Positions 41,845 to 49,847 are shown, counted from the stretch's first letter. The stretch: DNA of 64,000 nt from an uncultured Collinsella sp. (GCA_902475785.1 CABSAN010000004.1:20943-84942); one strand, 5' to 3'. A program made the numbers and translations. Notes: generated from the sequence alone by a model not told the origin.

Positions 41845-42459
41845 ATGAAACTCGGTTGCGTGATTATGGCCTCGGGCGAGGGCAAGCGGTTTGGCTCTAA
41901 CAAGATGCTTGCCGATATCTATGGCGAGCCGCTGATTGCCCGGACCATCGATTCGGTTCCCCGGAGCTTTGACGTCGTGGTTTCGACACGTTGGCCCAAG
42001 GTCGCCCAGATTTGCGAGGACAAGCATTGTTCGTGCGTGTTGCACGATGGCGAGCTGCGCAGCGAAAGCGTCCGTGCGGGCCTTTCGTGGGGAGTCGAAC
42101 GCAACTGGAAAGGTTGCCTCTTTTTGCCGGGCGACCAGCCGCTCGTGAGTTCGGATTCTTTTGATGCCATGGTTCGTGCATTTGACGAGCGTGGCCGCAA
42201 GCATCCGGTGCGTCTTGCGTGCAACGGTGAGCCTTCGAGCCCGGTGCTCTTTCCGGCGGAACTGTTCGATGCACTTATGTGTCTTGAGGGCAAGGACGGC
42301 GGCGGTTCGATCCTCAAGGACCGTATTGACGTGGTGCTGGTCGAGGCGCGTGCCTACGAGCTGTGGGACGTCGATACCACCAAGGGACAGCGACGCATAA
42401 CGGAGCATATCGCCGCCTGCTCGTATTTTGATCGCGTGGCCAACAGCATCAATCAATAA
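41845..42459 (+). CDS. mocA: MocA-like molybdenum cofactor cytidylyltransferase
   Basis: This nucleotidyltransferase attaches CMP to molybdopterin, giving the cytosine dinucleotide form used by xanthine-dehydrogenase-type enzymes. The 204-residue protein starts KLGCVIMASGEGKRFGSNKM, the G-x-G-x-R-F-G-x-x-K nucleotide-binding motif, and has LFLPGDQPLVSSDSF with the metal-binding Asp. The ATG at 41845 follows GGAGG at a slightly long spacing; the open frame reaches 41725 but without similarity. It likely serves XdhD; E. coli has the homologue YgfJ/MocA in its cluster. Confidence 0.92.
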   Translation: MKLGCVIMASGEGKRFGSNKMLADIYGEPLIARTIDSVPRSFDVVVSTRWPKVAQICEDKHCSCVLHDGELRSESVRAGLSWGVERNWKGCLFLPGDQPLVSSDSFDAMVRAFDERGRKHPVRLACNGEPSSPVLFPAELFDALMCLEGKDGGGSILKDRIDVVLVEARAYELWDVDTTKGQRRITEHIAACSYFDRVANSINQ

Positions 42460-42468
42460 GGAGCAATT

Positions 42469-43836
42469 ATGATCATCATCAAAAACGGCGCGCTCGTGAC
42501 GCCACAGGGGCTTCGCCGCGCCGATCTTGCCATGGATGGCGATAAGATCGTACGGATCGCCGCGGCGATTGAGCCGGCCGAGGGCGATACCGTCGAGGAT
42601 GCCACGGGCTGCTGGGTGTTTCCCGGCTTTATCGACGGCCACACGCACATGCAGTGCTGGACCGGCATGGATTGGACAGCCGATAGCTTTGAGACCGGCA
42701 CGCGCGCGGCTGCCTGCGGCGGCACGACGACCATCGTGGACTACGCGACGGCCGATCGCGGCGTGACCATGCCCGATGCCTTGACCGAGTGGCATCGCCG
42801 CGCCGACGGAACCTGCACGGCCAACTACGCCTTTCATATGGCACTCGCCGAGTGGAACGAGCGCAACCGCGCCGACCTTTCGGCCATGCGCGAGGCGGGC
42901 GTATCGTCGTTTAAGACTTACTTTGCCTACGACCACCTGCGCTTGGACGATGCCGAGACACTCGAGGTGCTCGAGGAGCTCAAGCGTATTGGCGGCATAC
43001 TGTGCGTGCATTGCGAGAACGGCACGCTGGTGAATGAGCTGCAGAAGCGCGTGTTTGAGCAGGGGATTCATGGGCCCGAGGGCCACGCGCTCAGCCGTCC
43101 GGACGTGTGCGAGGCCGAGGCAGTGAGCCGTCTACTGTATCTGGCGCACTTGGCCGGCGACGCACCGGTCAACGTGGTGCACCTTTCGACCAAGCTGGGG
43201 CTCGAGGCCATCCGTGCCGCCAAGGCGCGCGGGCAGAAGAATATCTATGTCGAGACCTGCCCTCAGTATCTGATGCTCGACGATACTTGCTACTTGGAGC
43301 AGGGTGAGGACGGCTTTGCGGGCGCCAAATATGTGATGAGCCCGCCGCTGCGCCATGCGGGTGACCGTGCGGCACTGCGCGAGGCGCTTGTGGCCGGCGA
43401 GATCGATACGATTGCGACCGACCACTGCAGCTTTAACCTGCATGGGCAAAAGGACCGCGGGCGCGACGACTTCCGCGCGATTCCCAACGGCGGGCCCGGT
43501 GTGGAGCATCGTCCCGTCGCGATTGCCACGAGCTTTGAGGGACTGCTGGGCCCCGAGGATCTGTGCCGCTTGATGAGCGAGAACCCGGCGCGCGTCTTTG
43601 GCATGTATCCGCGCAAGGGCTGTCTTGCCGAGGGTGCCGATGCCGACGTGTGCGTGTGGGATCCCAAGGCGCGCTGGACAATCAGTGCCGCGACGCAGCA
43701 TCAGGCCGTGGACTACACGCCGTTCGAGGGTTTTGAGGCACACGGCCGCGCCAAGGCTGTGTTTGTGAACGGCGTGCTGGCTGCGCGCGACGGCGAGCCC
43801 ACCGGAGCCCAACCCGGCCGCTACGTCCCCCGCTAG
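42469..43836 (+). CDS. hyuA: HyuA, dihydropyrimidinase/hydantoinase-family hydrolase
   Basis: This cyclic amidohydrolase opens hydantoin-like rings. The 455-residue protein has the metal motif FIDGHTHMQCW, the segment GVSSFKTYFAYDHLRLDD, whose Lys is the expected carboxylated metal bridge, NVVHLSTKLGLEAIRAAKA, and IATDHCSFNLHGQKDRGRDD with the catalytic Asp. It is nine bases after mocA. In the purine cluster it probably opens a five-membered intermediate derived from the imidazole half of the purine; this is inference from context. Confidence 0.95.
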   Translation: MIIIKNGALVTPQGLRRADLAMDGDKIVRIAAAIEPAEGDTVEDATGCWVFPGFIDGHTHMQCWTGMDWTADSFETGTRAAACGGTTTIVDYATADRGVTMPDALTEWHRRADGTCTANYAFHMALAEWNERNRADLSAMREAGVSSFKTYFAYDHLRLDDAETLEVLEELKRIGGILCVHCENGTLVNELQKRVFEQGIHGPEGHALSRPDVCEAEAVSRLLYLAHLAGDAPVNVVHLSTKLGLEAIRAAKARGQKNIYVETCPQYLMLDDTCYLEQGEDGFAGAKYVMSPPLRHAGDRAALREALVAGEIDTIATDHCSFNLHGQKDRGRDDFRAIPNGGPGVEHRPVAIATSFEGLLGPEDLCRLMSENPARVFGMYPRKGCLAEGADADVCVWDPKARWTISAATQHQAVDYTPFEGFEAHGRAKAVFVNGVLAARDGEPTGAQPGRYVPR

Positions 43837-43863
43837 CAGGAAGATCACCGGATTCCCCTCCGC

Positions 43864-43930
43864 AGTTGCGGTGGAATAGTTCCTGTTTAGCCGCCAAATA
43901 GGCCGTTTCAGGAACTATTTCACCGCAACT
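43864..43930. repeat. 67-base palindromic repeat, copy A
   Basis: The 22-base arms 43864-43885 and 43909-43930 (outer sequence AGTTGCGGTG, inner ATAGTTCCTG) are complementary with one mismatch. A second element of exactly the same length and with the same outer 15 bases is at 46658-46724. This copy lies between convergent hyuA and yqeC. Confidence 0.8.
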
Positions 43931-43955
43931 TATAGGTCTGCTGGGGCAGCGCGGG

Positions 43956-44690
43956 CTATTTGAGGCTGGTGGCGATGGTGGGGCGGTCGAGGACTGCCTC
44001 GAAGCGATCTGCCATCGTTGGGTCGGCAAGCGTGTCGACTTGGTTGAGCATGATGCGGGCATTGTTGAGGTTCAGCATCCGCAGCTCGGCATTGAGCACC
44101 ATGGCGACGTGCTCTGGGGTGGCAGCGTCGGTGGGCTTGCAGCCGCAGCGCTCGCAGAAGAGCTCGGGGCGGTGGACAACCTCCGCGACGGGCTTGCCCA
44201 GCCCCGAGGCGCCGACGATCCAGACAACGTTTGCCGCGGCGGCGGGAATCACCGGCTCCCAGGCGGCATGCGCTTTGAGCGGGAGTCGCTTGCTGCCATC
44301 TGCCTCGGCCAGCACATAGTCAAAGCGCCGTGCCAGCTCGTTGAGCGGCTCGGCGGGGGCGGAGAGCTTGCCTGTCTCCGGGTCCAAAACACCCGCCTGG
44401 CAGATACTTCCGCGGTTCATGCCCGCGCATGCCTCGCAGGTGCAGCCGGGAACATGCAGGGTCCCCGGCTTCCAAGGCGCGGCGTCCAGGCGACGGCTCG
44501 ACCCGTCCCATGGCACGCCGGCGACGGGAAACATGTGCGCGGTGGTGCAGAGGAGCACACGGCCGCCAGCGCGCATAAGCTCAAGGCCCAGCGTCTTCAG
44601 CAATGTCGACTTGCCGCCACTGCCGATAATTGCGGTAATGCCCGGCTCGATCTTGAGCGCGGAGGCAAGATTGCCGCTAACCGTTTCCAT
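43956..44690 (-). CDS. yqeC: YqeC, selenium-dependent hydroxylase accessory protein
   Basis: YqeC family proteins are found with selenium-dependent molybdenum hydroxylases and SelD. The 244-residue protein has a P-loop-like start, ITAIIGSGGKSTLLKTLGLE, then VLLCTTAHMFPV, the Cys-containing segment CTCEACAGMNRGSICQAGVL and YVLAEADGSKRLPLKAHAAW, typical of the family. It is divergent from yqeB. A role in putting the labile selenium ligand on the Mo cofactor has been proposed for the family but the mechanism is not established. Confidence 0.92.
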   Translation of the reverse strand: METVSGNLASALKIEPGITAIIGSGGKSTLLKTLGLELMRAGGRVLLCTTAHMFPVAGVPWDGSSRRLDAAPWKPGTLHVPGCTCEACAGMNRGSICQAGVLDPETGKLSAPAEPLNELARRFDYVLAEADGSKRLPLKAHAAWEPVIPAAAANVVWIVGASGLGKPVAEVVHRPELFCERCGCKPTDAATPEHVAMVLNAELRMLNLNNARIMLNQVDTLADPTMADRFEAVLDRPTIATSLK

Positions 44691-44792
44691 CTGTTCACCG
44701 CCGTATAATACTGTGATAATAAATAATCATCAGAGTAGCGGTCGAACCGCTTTTGCTCTGCTCAAACCGTAGCACAGGGAGGTGCCCCGGGA
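44691..44792. promoter_or_regulatory. Divergent promoter region of yqeC and yqeB
   Basis: About 100 bases, partly AT-rich (TATAAT at 44704-44709, then TAATAAATAATCATC). It must hold starts for both divergent genes; no clear -35 partner or operator was identified. GGGAGG-like bases stand before the yqeB ATG. Confidence 0.4.
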
Positions 44793-45587
44793 ATGCTCGT
44801 TTATGTTCGCGGCGCCGGCGATATCGCCACGGGTGTCGCCGCTCGCTTGGTGCACGCCGGCGTGTCGGTCGTTATGGCCGATATCGCGGTTCCCACGTGC
44901 ATCCGCCGCACAATCAGTTTTTGCGAGGCTATTCGTCTGGGCGAGGTCCAGGTCGAGGGCATCCGCGCTCGCTTGGCGCAGACGCCGGCAGAGGCGCTTG
45001 CAATTACCGAGGCCGGAGACGTCGCCGTCGTGGTAGACCCCCAGGCCAAGATGCTCGACGAACTGAAACCCGCTGCCGTGGTCGATGCGATTTTGGCCAA
45101 GCGCAACTTGGGCACCACGCGCGATATGGCGCCTGTCGTCATCGCCGTGGGGCCGGGCTTTACCGCGCCGGTCGATTGCGACGTCGTGGTCGAGACCATG
45201 CGCGGGCATTTTTTGGGCCGCGTGATTACCCAGGGCTCACCCCAGCCCAACACGGGCGTGCCAGGCATGATCGGCGGATACGGCAAGGAGCGTGTTATCC
45301 ACAGCCCCGCCGCCGGCGCGTTTCGGTCCGACCGCGCGATCGGCGACATCGTGAGCGCCGGAGACGTGATTGGCTACGCGGGCGATACGCCCATGATCAC
45401 GCAGATTGACGGCTGCTTGCGCGGCCTTTTGGCCGACGGCGTTCAGGTGACCGAGGGCTTTAAATGCGCCGATGTCGACCCGCGCGGCGATGCCAGCTAT
45501 ATCAACTACATTTCGGACAAGGCGACGTCGGTCGGCGGCGGCGTGCTCGAGGCACTCGCTATGCTCACCGATATCTTTAGAGGATAG
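44793..45587 (+). CDS. yqeB: YqeB, selenium-dependent molybdenum hydroxylase maturation protein
   Basis: YqeB is a marker protein of the selenium-dependent molybdenum hydroxylase system. The 264-residue product has a nucleotide-binding-like N-terminus (VYVRGAGDIATGVAARLVHA), VVVDPQAKMLDELKPAAVVD, the segment PVVIAVGPGFTAPVDCDVVV, ETMRGHFLGRVITQGSPQPN and a C-terminal part with GDPRGDASYINYISDK-like residues (DVDPRGDASYINYISDK). It is followed nine bases later by the XdhC-family gene. Together with YqeC it implies that XdhD carries a labile selenium ligand. Confidence 0.93.
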   Translation: MLVYVRGAGDIATGVAARLVHAGVSVVMADIAVPTCIRRTISFCEAIRLGEVQVEGIRARLAQTPAEALAITEAGDVAVVVDPQAKMLDELKPAAVVDAILAKRNLGTTRDMAPVVIAVGPGFTAPVDCDVVVETMRGHFLGRVITQGSPQPNTGVPGMIGGYGKERVIHSPAAGAFRSDRAIGDIVSAGDVIGYAGDTPMITQIDGCLRGLLADGVQVTEGFKCADVDPRGDASYINYISDKATSVGGGVLEALAMLTDIFRG

Positions 45588-45596
45588 AAGGCGGCA

Positions 45597-46640
45597 ATGG
45601 AAAAGCTCGATGTTGTGAATGCGGCGCTTGCCGACCTGCGTGCTGGCGAGACGTGCGAGCTCGTGGTCGTGGCCGGCACGGCGGGGTCGTCGCCGCGCGG
45701 CGTGGGCGCCTGGATGGCCGTCTTTGCCGACGGCAGCCAGGCGGGCACTATCGGCGGCGGCAAGATTGAGCTCTTTGCGCTGGATGAGGCGCGCGAACTC
45801 CTGAGCGCGGGACAGTCGCGTCTGGTCCGCTACACCATGGGCGGCGAGAACTCCGATACCGGCATGATCTGCGGCGGAGCCATCTGCCTGTGCTATCTGC
45901 ATCTGGATGCGACCCAGGCACCGTTGTTCCGGGAAATTGCCGACGTCTTGGTCTATCGGCGCATCGGCGACTTCGTCATCGACTTTGAGCCGTTTATCGC
46001 GAGCGCGCTCGAGGGCGATGTGGCCGAGTACCATGGCAAGGAATCGCGCCATACCATTGCGGGCTGCCCCGGGCTTTCACTGGTGGAGGAGGGGAGTAAC
46101 GTCACCTACACCAACGCTGCCTCTGAGATTCCCGCGGCGCACATCGAGACGCTCTGCCCCGAGGGGCTGACCTATATCTTTGGCTGCGGCCACGTGGGCG
46201 CCGCGACGGCGCGGGTGCTCACGGCGGCGGGCTTTGCCGTCGTGGCGTGCGACGACCGCCCCGGCACGCTGACCCCCGATTGGGTGCCCGGTGTCTACGA
46301 CCGTCGTCTGGTCGACTACAAGAACCTGAGCAAGCAGTGCCCCATCGGCCCGCGCGATCTGGTGGTCGTCGCCACGGCGGGGCACAAGTCCGATATCGAC
46401 GTGGTGATTCAGGCCATGCGTGCCAAGCCTGCCTACCTGGGCTGTCTGGGTTCGCGCCGCAAGACGGCCTTTGTGCGCGCCCGCCTGGAGCAGGAAGGCT
46501 TTACGCAGGACCAGATCGACGAGCTGCACCTTCCGATCGGCGTTGCCATCGAGGCCGAGGACCCCGAGGAGATCGCCATCTCCATCGCCGCCGAGATGAT
46601 CCACCTGCGCCGCACCAAACTCGTCCCCCGCAAGCGCTAA
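45597..46640 (+). CDS. xdhC: XdhC/CoxI-family molybdenum hydroxylase maturation factor
   Basis: XdhC proteins bind the molybdenum cofactor, help sulfuration and insert it into xanthine dehydrogenase-like enzymes. The 347-residue protein has the XdhC_CoxI domain (GTAGSSPRGVGAWMAVFADG, then GTIGGGKIELFALDEAREL, and GMICGGAICLCYL, whose Cys fits the cofactor site) and a C-terminal Rossmann domain (YIFGCGHVGAATARVLTAAG). It forms a pair with yqeB and is the last metabolic gene before the right ribosomal protein block. Confidence 0.93.
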   Translation: MEKLDVVNAALADLRAGETCELVVVAGTAGSSPRGVGAWMAVFADGSQAGTIGGGKIELFALDEARELLSAGQSRLVRYTMGGENSDTGMICGGAICLCYLHLDATQAPLFREIADVLVYRRIGDFVIDFEPFIASALEGDVAEYHGKESRHTIAGCPGLSLVEEGSNVTYTNAASEIPAAHIETLCPEGLTYIFGCGHVGAATARVLTAAGFAVVACDDRPGTLTPDWVPGVYDRRLVDYKNLSKQCPIGPRDLVVVATAGHKSDIDVVIQAMRAKPAYLGCLGSRRKTAFVRARLEQEGFTQDQIDELHLPIGVAIEAEDPEEIAISIAAEMIHLRRTKLVPRKR

Positions 46641-46657
46641 TCGCATTCCCATATATG

Positions 46658-46724
46658 AGTTGCGGTGAAATACGGATTGTTTAAGCCTGTTAGGCCGCCA
46701 AACAGTCCCTATTTCACCGCAACT
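46658..46724. repeat. 67-base palindromic repeat, copy B
   Basis: The outer 15 bases (AGTTGCGGTGAAATA) and their complement at the other end match copy A at 43864-43930, and the total length is the same, while the centre differs (GCCTGTTAGGCCGCC). It lies 17 bases after xdhC at the right breakpoint of the ribosomal cluster, and can act as a terminator-like stem. Confidence 0.8.
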
Positions 46725-46785
46725 GCTTTTTGGGACCCATTTGTGCGGGGGAGTTGTGGAGTTGTGCAGGCAGACGAGGTTTTTC

Positions 46786-46814
46786 TGGAAATACGCACTC
46801 AATGCGCGTATAGT
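46786..46814 (+). promoter_or_regulatory. Candidate promoter for the right ribosomal protein block
   Basis: TGGAAA (46786-46791) and TATAGT (46809-46814) are spaced by 17 bases, 138 bases before the rplE ATG. The leader region has complementary pieces (TCCTGCTGC with GCAGCCAGGA). Since the left block ends in a terminator and the interposed genes end at a palindrome, the rplE block needs its own promoter; this is the best match I see. Confidence 0.45.
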
Positions 46815-46951
46815 ACCGATTGTTTTGTCGGCTCCTGCTGCGTCGAGTCCAAACCGCAAAATGCCATGAGCGGTGCGGATGCAGCCAGGAGGCACGAGGA
46901 CAACCCACCGTGGCCACGCCCCGTGCTTAAAACCCCAAGAAGGAGTGAACA

Positions 46952-47509
46952 ATGGCAGAAGAGAAGTATGTGCCGCGTCTGAAGACCAAGTACAACAACG
47001 AGGTCAAGCAGCAGCTTCAGGACAAGTTCCAGTACGAGAACGTCATGATGATTCCCAAGTTTGAGAAGATTGTCGTGAACATGGGTGTCGGCGAGGCCGC
47101 TACCGATTCCAAGGCCATCGACGGTGCCGTGCGCGACCTGCGCGCCATCACCGGCCAGCAGCCGATGATCACCCGTGCCCGCAAGTCCATCGCTACCTTC
47201 CGCCTGCGCGCTGGTATGCCGATCGGCTGCAAGGTTACCCTGCGTGGCGACCGTATGTGGGAGTTCTTCGATCGTCTGACCTCCGTCGCGATCCCCCGTA
47301 TCCGCGACTTCCGCGGCATCTCCGCCAAGAGCTTCGACGGCCGTGGTAACTTCTCCATGGGCGTCACCGAGCAGCTCATCTTCCCCGAGATCGACTTCGA
47401 CTCCGTCGATCACCAGCGTGGTATGGACATCACTTTCGTGACCACCGCCAACACCGATGAGGAGGCCAAGGCCCTTCTGGACGCCTTCGGTTTCCCGTTC
47501 AAGAAATAG
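46952..47509 (+). CDS. rplE: 50S ribosomal protein L5
   Basis: L5 binds 5S rRNA in the central protuberance. The 185-residue product includes NVMMIPKFEKIVVNMGVGEA, GQQPMITRARKSIATFRLRA and the C-terminal ISAKSFDGRGNFSMGVTEQL-like segment (GISAKSFDGRGNFSMGVTEQ). An AAGGAG site precedes the ATG. In most bacteria this gene follows rplX directly; here it begins a separate transcription unit. Confidence 0.97.
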   Translation: MAEEKYVPRLKTKYNNEVKQQLQDKFQYENVMMIPKFEKIVVNMGVGEAATDSKAIDGAVRDLRAITGQQPMITRARKSIATFRLRAGMPIGCKVTLRGDRMWEFFDRLTSVAIPRIRDFRGISAKSFDGRGNFSMGVTEQLIFPEIDFDSVDHQRGMDITFVTTANTDEEAKALLDAFGFPFKK

Positions 47510-47588
47510 GTTCACCTGCCCTATAAGCGCCGTTCCCACAAGGGGGCGGCGCTTGGGGCGAACAATACTCTATGTGAGGAGGATATAA

Positions 47589-47774
47589 GTGGCTAAGACA
47601 TCGATGATCGTCAAGTGCAATCGCAAGCAGAAGTTCTCTACTCGTGAGTACACGCGCTGCCAGCGCTGCGGCCGTCCGCACTCTGTGTACCGCAAGTTCG
47701 GCCTGTGCCGTGTCTGCTTCCGTGAGCTTGCACTCAAGGGCGAGCTTCCCGGCGTTAAGAAGGCCAGCTGGTAA
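47589..47774 (+). CDS. rpsZ: 30S ribosomal protein S14 type Z (zinc form)
   Basis: The 61-residue S14 carries two CxxC pairs (CQRCGRPHSVYRKFGLCRVC) that bind zinc, marking it as the short, zinc-dependent form. It starts with GTG behind GGAGGA. Organisms often keep a second zinc-free S14 for zinc shortage; none is in this window. Confidence 0.97.
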   Translation: MAKTSMIVKCNRKQKFSTREYTRCQRCGRPHSVYRKFGLCRVCFRELALKGELPGVKKASW

Positions 47775-47893
47775 GTCACTACCAGCGTTTCAAGCATCCG
47801 TTTGGAACAGGGAAAACGCGCTAGTTAGGCTTTGCCGTTAAGGGCGGCGAAGAACCAAGAGCACGTGTTCATCAAGAACGAAGGAGAATCTGT

Positions 47894-48292
47894 ATGAACC
47901 TTACAGACCCGATCGCAGATATGCTTACGCGCATCCGTAACGCTAACTCTGTGAACAAGGCCACGGTCTCCATGCCGAGCAGCAAGAAGCTCGTCGAGAT
48001 CGCTCGTGTTCTGCACGAGGAGGGCTACATCGAGGGCTACGATGTCGAGGACACCGTTCCCCAGAGGACTCTGCACATCACGCTTAAGTATGGTCCCAAG
48101 AAGGCTAAGGTCATCAACGGCATCCGCCGCATTTCCAAGCCGGGCCTGCGTAAGTACACCGGCGTTGCCGACATGCCCCGCGTCCGCGGTGGCCTTGGTA
48201 CCGCCATTATTTCCACCAGCCATGGCGTCATGACCGACCGCGATGCTCGCAAGCACAACGTCGGCGGCGAGATCATCGCTTACGTCTGGTAA
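47894..48292 (+). CDS. rpsH: 30S ribosomal protein S8
   Basis: S8 binds helix 21 of 16S rRNA and represses the spc operon in E. coli. The 132-residue protein has NLTDPIADMLTRIRNAN at the start and RVRGGLGTAIISTSHGVMTD, then the closing GGEIIAYVW. AAGGAG lies upstream of the ATG. The E. coli S8 target lies in the rplX-rplE region, exactly where this chromosome is interrupted. Confidence 0.97.
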   Translation: MNLTDPIADMLTRIRNANSVNKATVSMPSSKKLVEIARVLHEEGYIEGYDVEDTVPQRTLHITLKYGPKKAKVINGIRRISKPGLRKYTGVADMPRVRGGLGTAIISTSHGVMTDRDARKHNVGGEIIAYVW

Positions 48293-48325
48293 TTCGCTCG
48301 GTAGGTAGAAGGAAAGGAGATCACC

Positions 48326-48862
48326 GTGTCTCGTATCGGTAATAAGCCTGTCCAGATTCCCGCCGGAGTCGAAGTGGCAGTCAACGGCAACAACGTTGTC
48401 GTCAAGGGCCCCAAGGGCCAGCTCGAGCTCGATGTCTTTGAGAAGCTCACTATCAACGTCGAGGACAACGTCCTCACCGTTTCCCGTCCCGACGACGAGC
48501 GTGAGACCCGTGCCCGCCACGGCCTCACCCGCGCCCTCATCCACAACATGGTTGTTGGCGTTTCCGAGGGCTTCGAGAAGAAGCTCGAGCTCGCCGGCGT
48601 CGGTTACCGCGTGCAGCAGAAGGGCAAGAACCTCGAGTTCTCCCTGGGCTTCTCGCACCCCGTGATCGTCGAGGCTCCCGAGGGCATCACCTTCGAGGTT
48701 CCCGACAACACCCACGTGAACGTCAAGGGTATCAACAAGCAGCAGGTCGGTCAGATCGCCGCTGAGATCCGCGGCCATCGTCCTCCCGAGCCTTACAAGG
48801 GCAAGGGTATCCACTACGTTGGCGAGCACATCCGCCGCAAGCTGGGTAAGGCCGCCAAGTAG
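48326..48862 (+). CDS. rplF: 50S ribosomal protein L6
   Basis: L6 lies near the factor-binding site of the large subunit. The 178-residue protein starts with GTG (SRIGNKPVQIPAGVEV) and carries KGPKGQLELDV, the segment SLGFSHPVIVEAPEGITFEV and the C-terminal signature PPEPYKGKGIHYVGEHIRRK. GGAGAT lies before the start. Confidence 0.97.
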   Translation: MSRIGNKPVQIPAGVEVAVNGNNVVVKGPKGQLELDVFEKLTINVEDNVLTVSRPDDERETRARHGLTRALIHNMVVGVSEGFEKKLELAGVGYRVQQKGKNLEFSLGFSHPVIVEAPEGITFEVPDNTHVNVKGINKQQVGQIAAEIRGHRPPEPYKGKGIHYVGEHIRRKLGKAAK

Positions 48863-48937
48863 TCGTAACCGACTCACTCGCATAAGACCAGCACCCCGTC
48901 AGGTGCTGGCAAGATCAACCTTTTTAGGAGTTTACGT

Positions 48938-49306
48938 ATGAACAAGCATAAGGCGAAGCTGGAAGGCCTCAAGCGTCGTCAGCGTCGTGTTCGCGGCAAG
49001 GTCTCGGGTGCCGCCGAGCGTCCGCGTCTTCGCGTGACCCGTACTAACGCCAACATCTATGCCCAGATCATCGACGACAGCAAGGGCTCCAGCCTGACGC
49101 TCGTCTCTGCCTCGACCCTCGAGGCCGAGTTCAAGGGCACCCACACCTCGAACAAGGAGGCTGCGGAGAAGGTCGGTCAGCTCGTTGGCAAGCGCGCCAT
49201 CGAGGCCGGCATCACCAAGGTCGCCTTCGATCGCGGTGGCCGTATCTACCATGGCCGCGTCAAGGCCCTCGCCGACGGTGCTCGTGCCGCCGGTCTCGAG
49301 TTCTAG
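48938..49306 (+). CDS. rplR: 50S ribosomal protein L18
   Basis: L18 works with L5 to bind 5S rRNA. The 122-residue sequence shows RRQRRVRGKVSGAAERPRLR, the YAQIIDDSKGSSLTLVSAST segment and the closing AFDRGGRIYHGRVKALADGA. Its ATG follows a TTAGGAG site, and it is followed by rpsE after 14 bases. Confidence 0.97.
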   Translation: MNKHKAKLEGLKRRQRRVRGKVSGAAERPRLRVTRTNANIYAQIIDDSKGSSLTLVSASTLEAEFKGTHTSNKEAAEKVGQLVGKRAIEAGITKVAFDRGGRIYHGRVKALADGARAAGLEF

Positions 49307-49320
49307 GAGGTATGTAGCAC

Positions 49321-49845
49321 ATGGCTCGTAATCAGAAGCAGCAGCGCGAGGCCTCCGAGTTCGAGGAGCGCGTCGTTTACATCAACCGCGTGTCGAAGAC
49401 CGTCAAGGGTGGTCGTCGCATGAGCCTCGTCGCTCTCGTCGTCGTTGGCGACGGCAAGGGCAACGTTGGCGTTGGCATGGGCAAGTCCGCTGAGGTGCCC
49501 CTGGCCATCTCCAAGGCGTCTCTCGATGCCAAGAAGAACATGTTCCACGTGCCGGTGACCGATCAGGGCACCATCCCGCACGAGGTTCTCGGTCACTTTG
49601 GTGCCGGCCGCATCATCATCAAGCCCGCTGTCGAGGGTACCGGCGTTATCGCCGGCGGCGCTGTGCGTCCCCTCTTCGAGCTTGCTGGCATCAAGAACGT
49701 CCTGTCCAAGTCCCTCGGTACCGACAACGGCCTCAACATCATCAAGGCTGCCGTCGAGGGCCTCAAGGAGCTCTCCAGCCCTGAGGACGTCGCGGCTCGC
49801 CGTGGCCTGACGGTCTCCGAGATGTTCGTCGGTAAGGAGAACTAA
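49321..49845 (+). CDS. rpsE: 30S ribosomal protein S5
   Basis: S5 is part of the mRNA entry channel and matters for decoding accuracy. The 174-residue protein includes EERVVYINRVSKTVKGGRRM, the loop ALVVVGDGKGNVGVGMGKSA and the second domain GSGVIAGGAVRPLFELAGIK-like segment (GTGVIAGGAVRPLFELAGIK). AGGAGG precedes the ATG, and only two bases separate it from rpmD. Confidence 0.97.
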   Translation: MARNQKQQREASEFEERVVYINRVSKTVKGGRRMSLVALVVVGDGKGNVGVGMGKSAEVPLAISKASLDAKKNMFHVPVTDQGTIPHEVLGHFGAGRIIIKPAVEGTGVIAGGAVRPLFELAGIKNVLSKSLGTDNGLNIIKAAVEGLKELSSPEDVAARRGLTVSEMFVGKEN

Positions 49846-49847
49846 GC

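Noticed and set aside
40699..43086. 795-codon open frame on the minus strand across arcC, mocA and hyuA
   Set aside because: Three adjacent conserved genes on the plus strand explain the region; the antisense frame is a codon-bias artefact.
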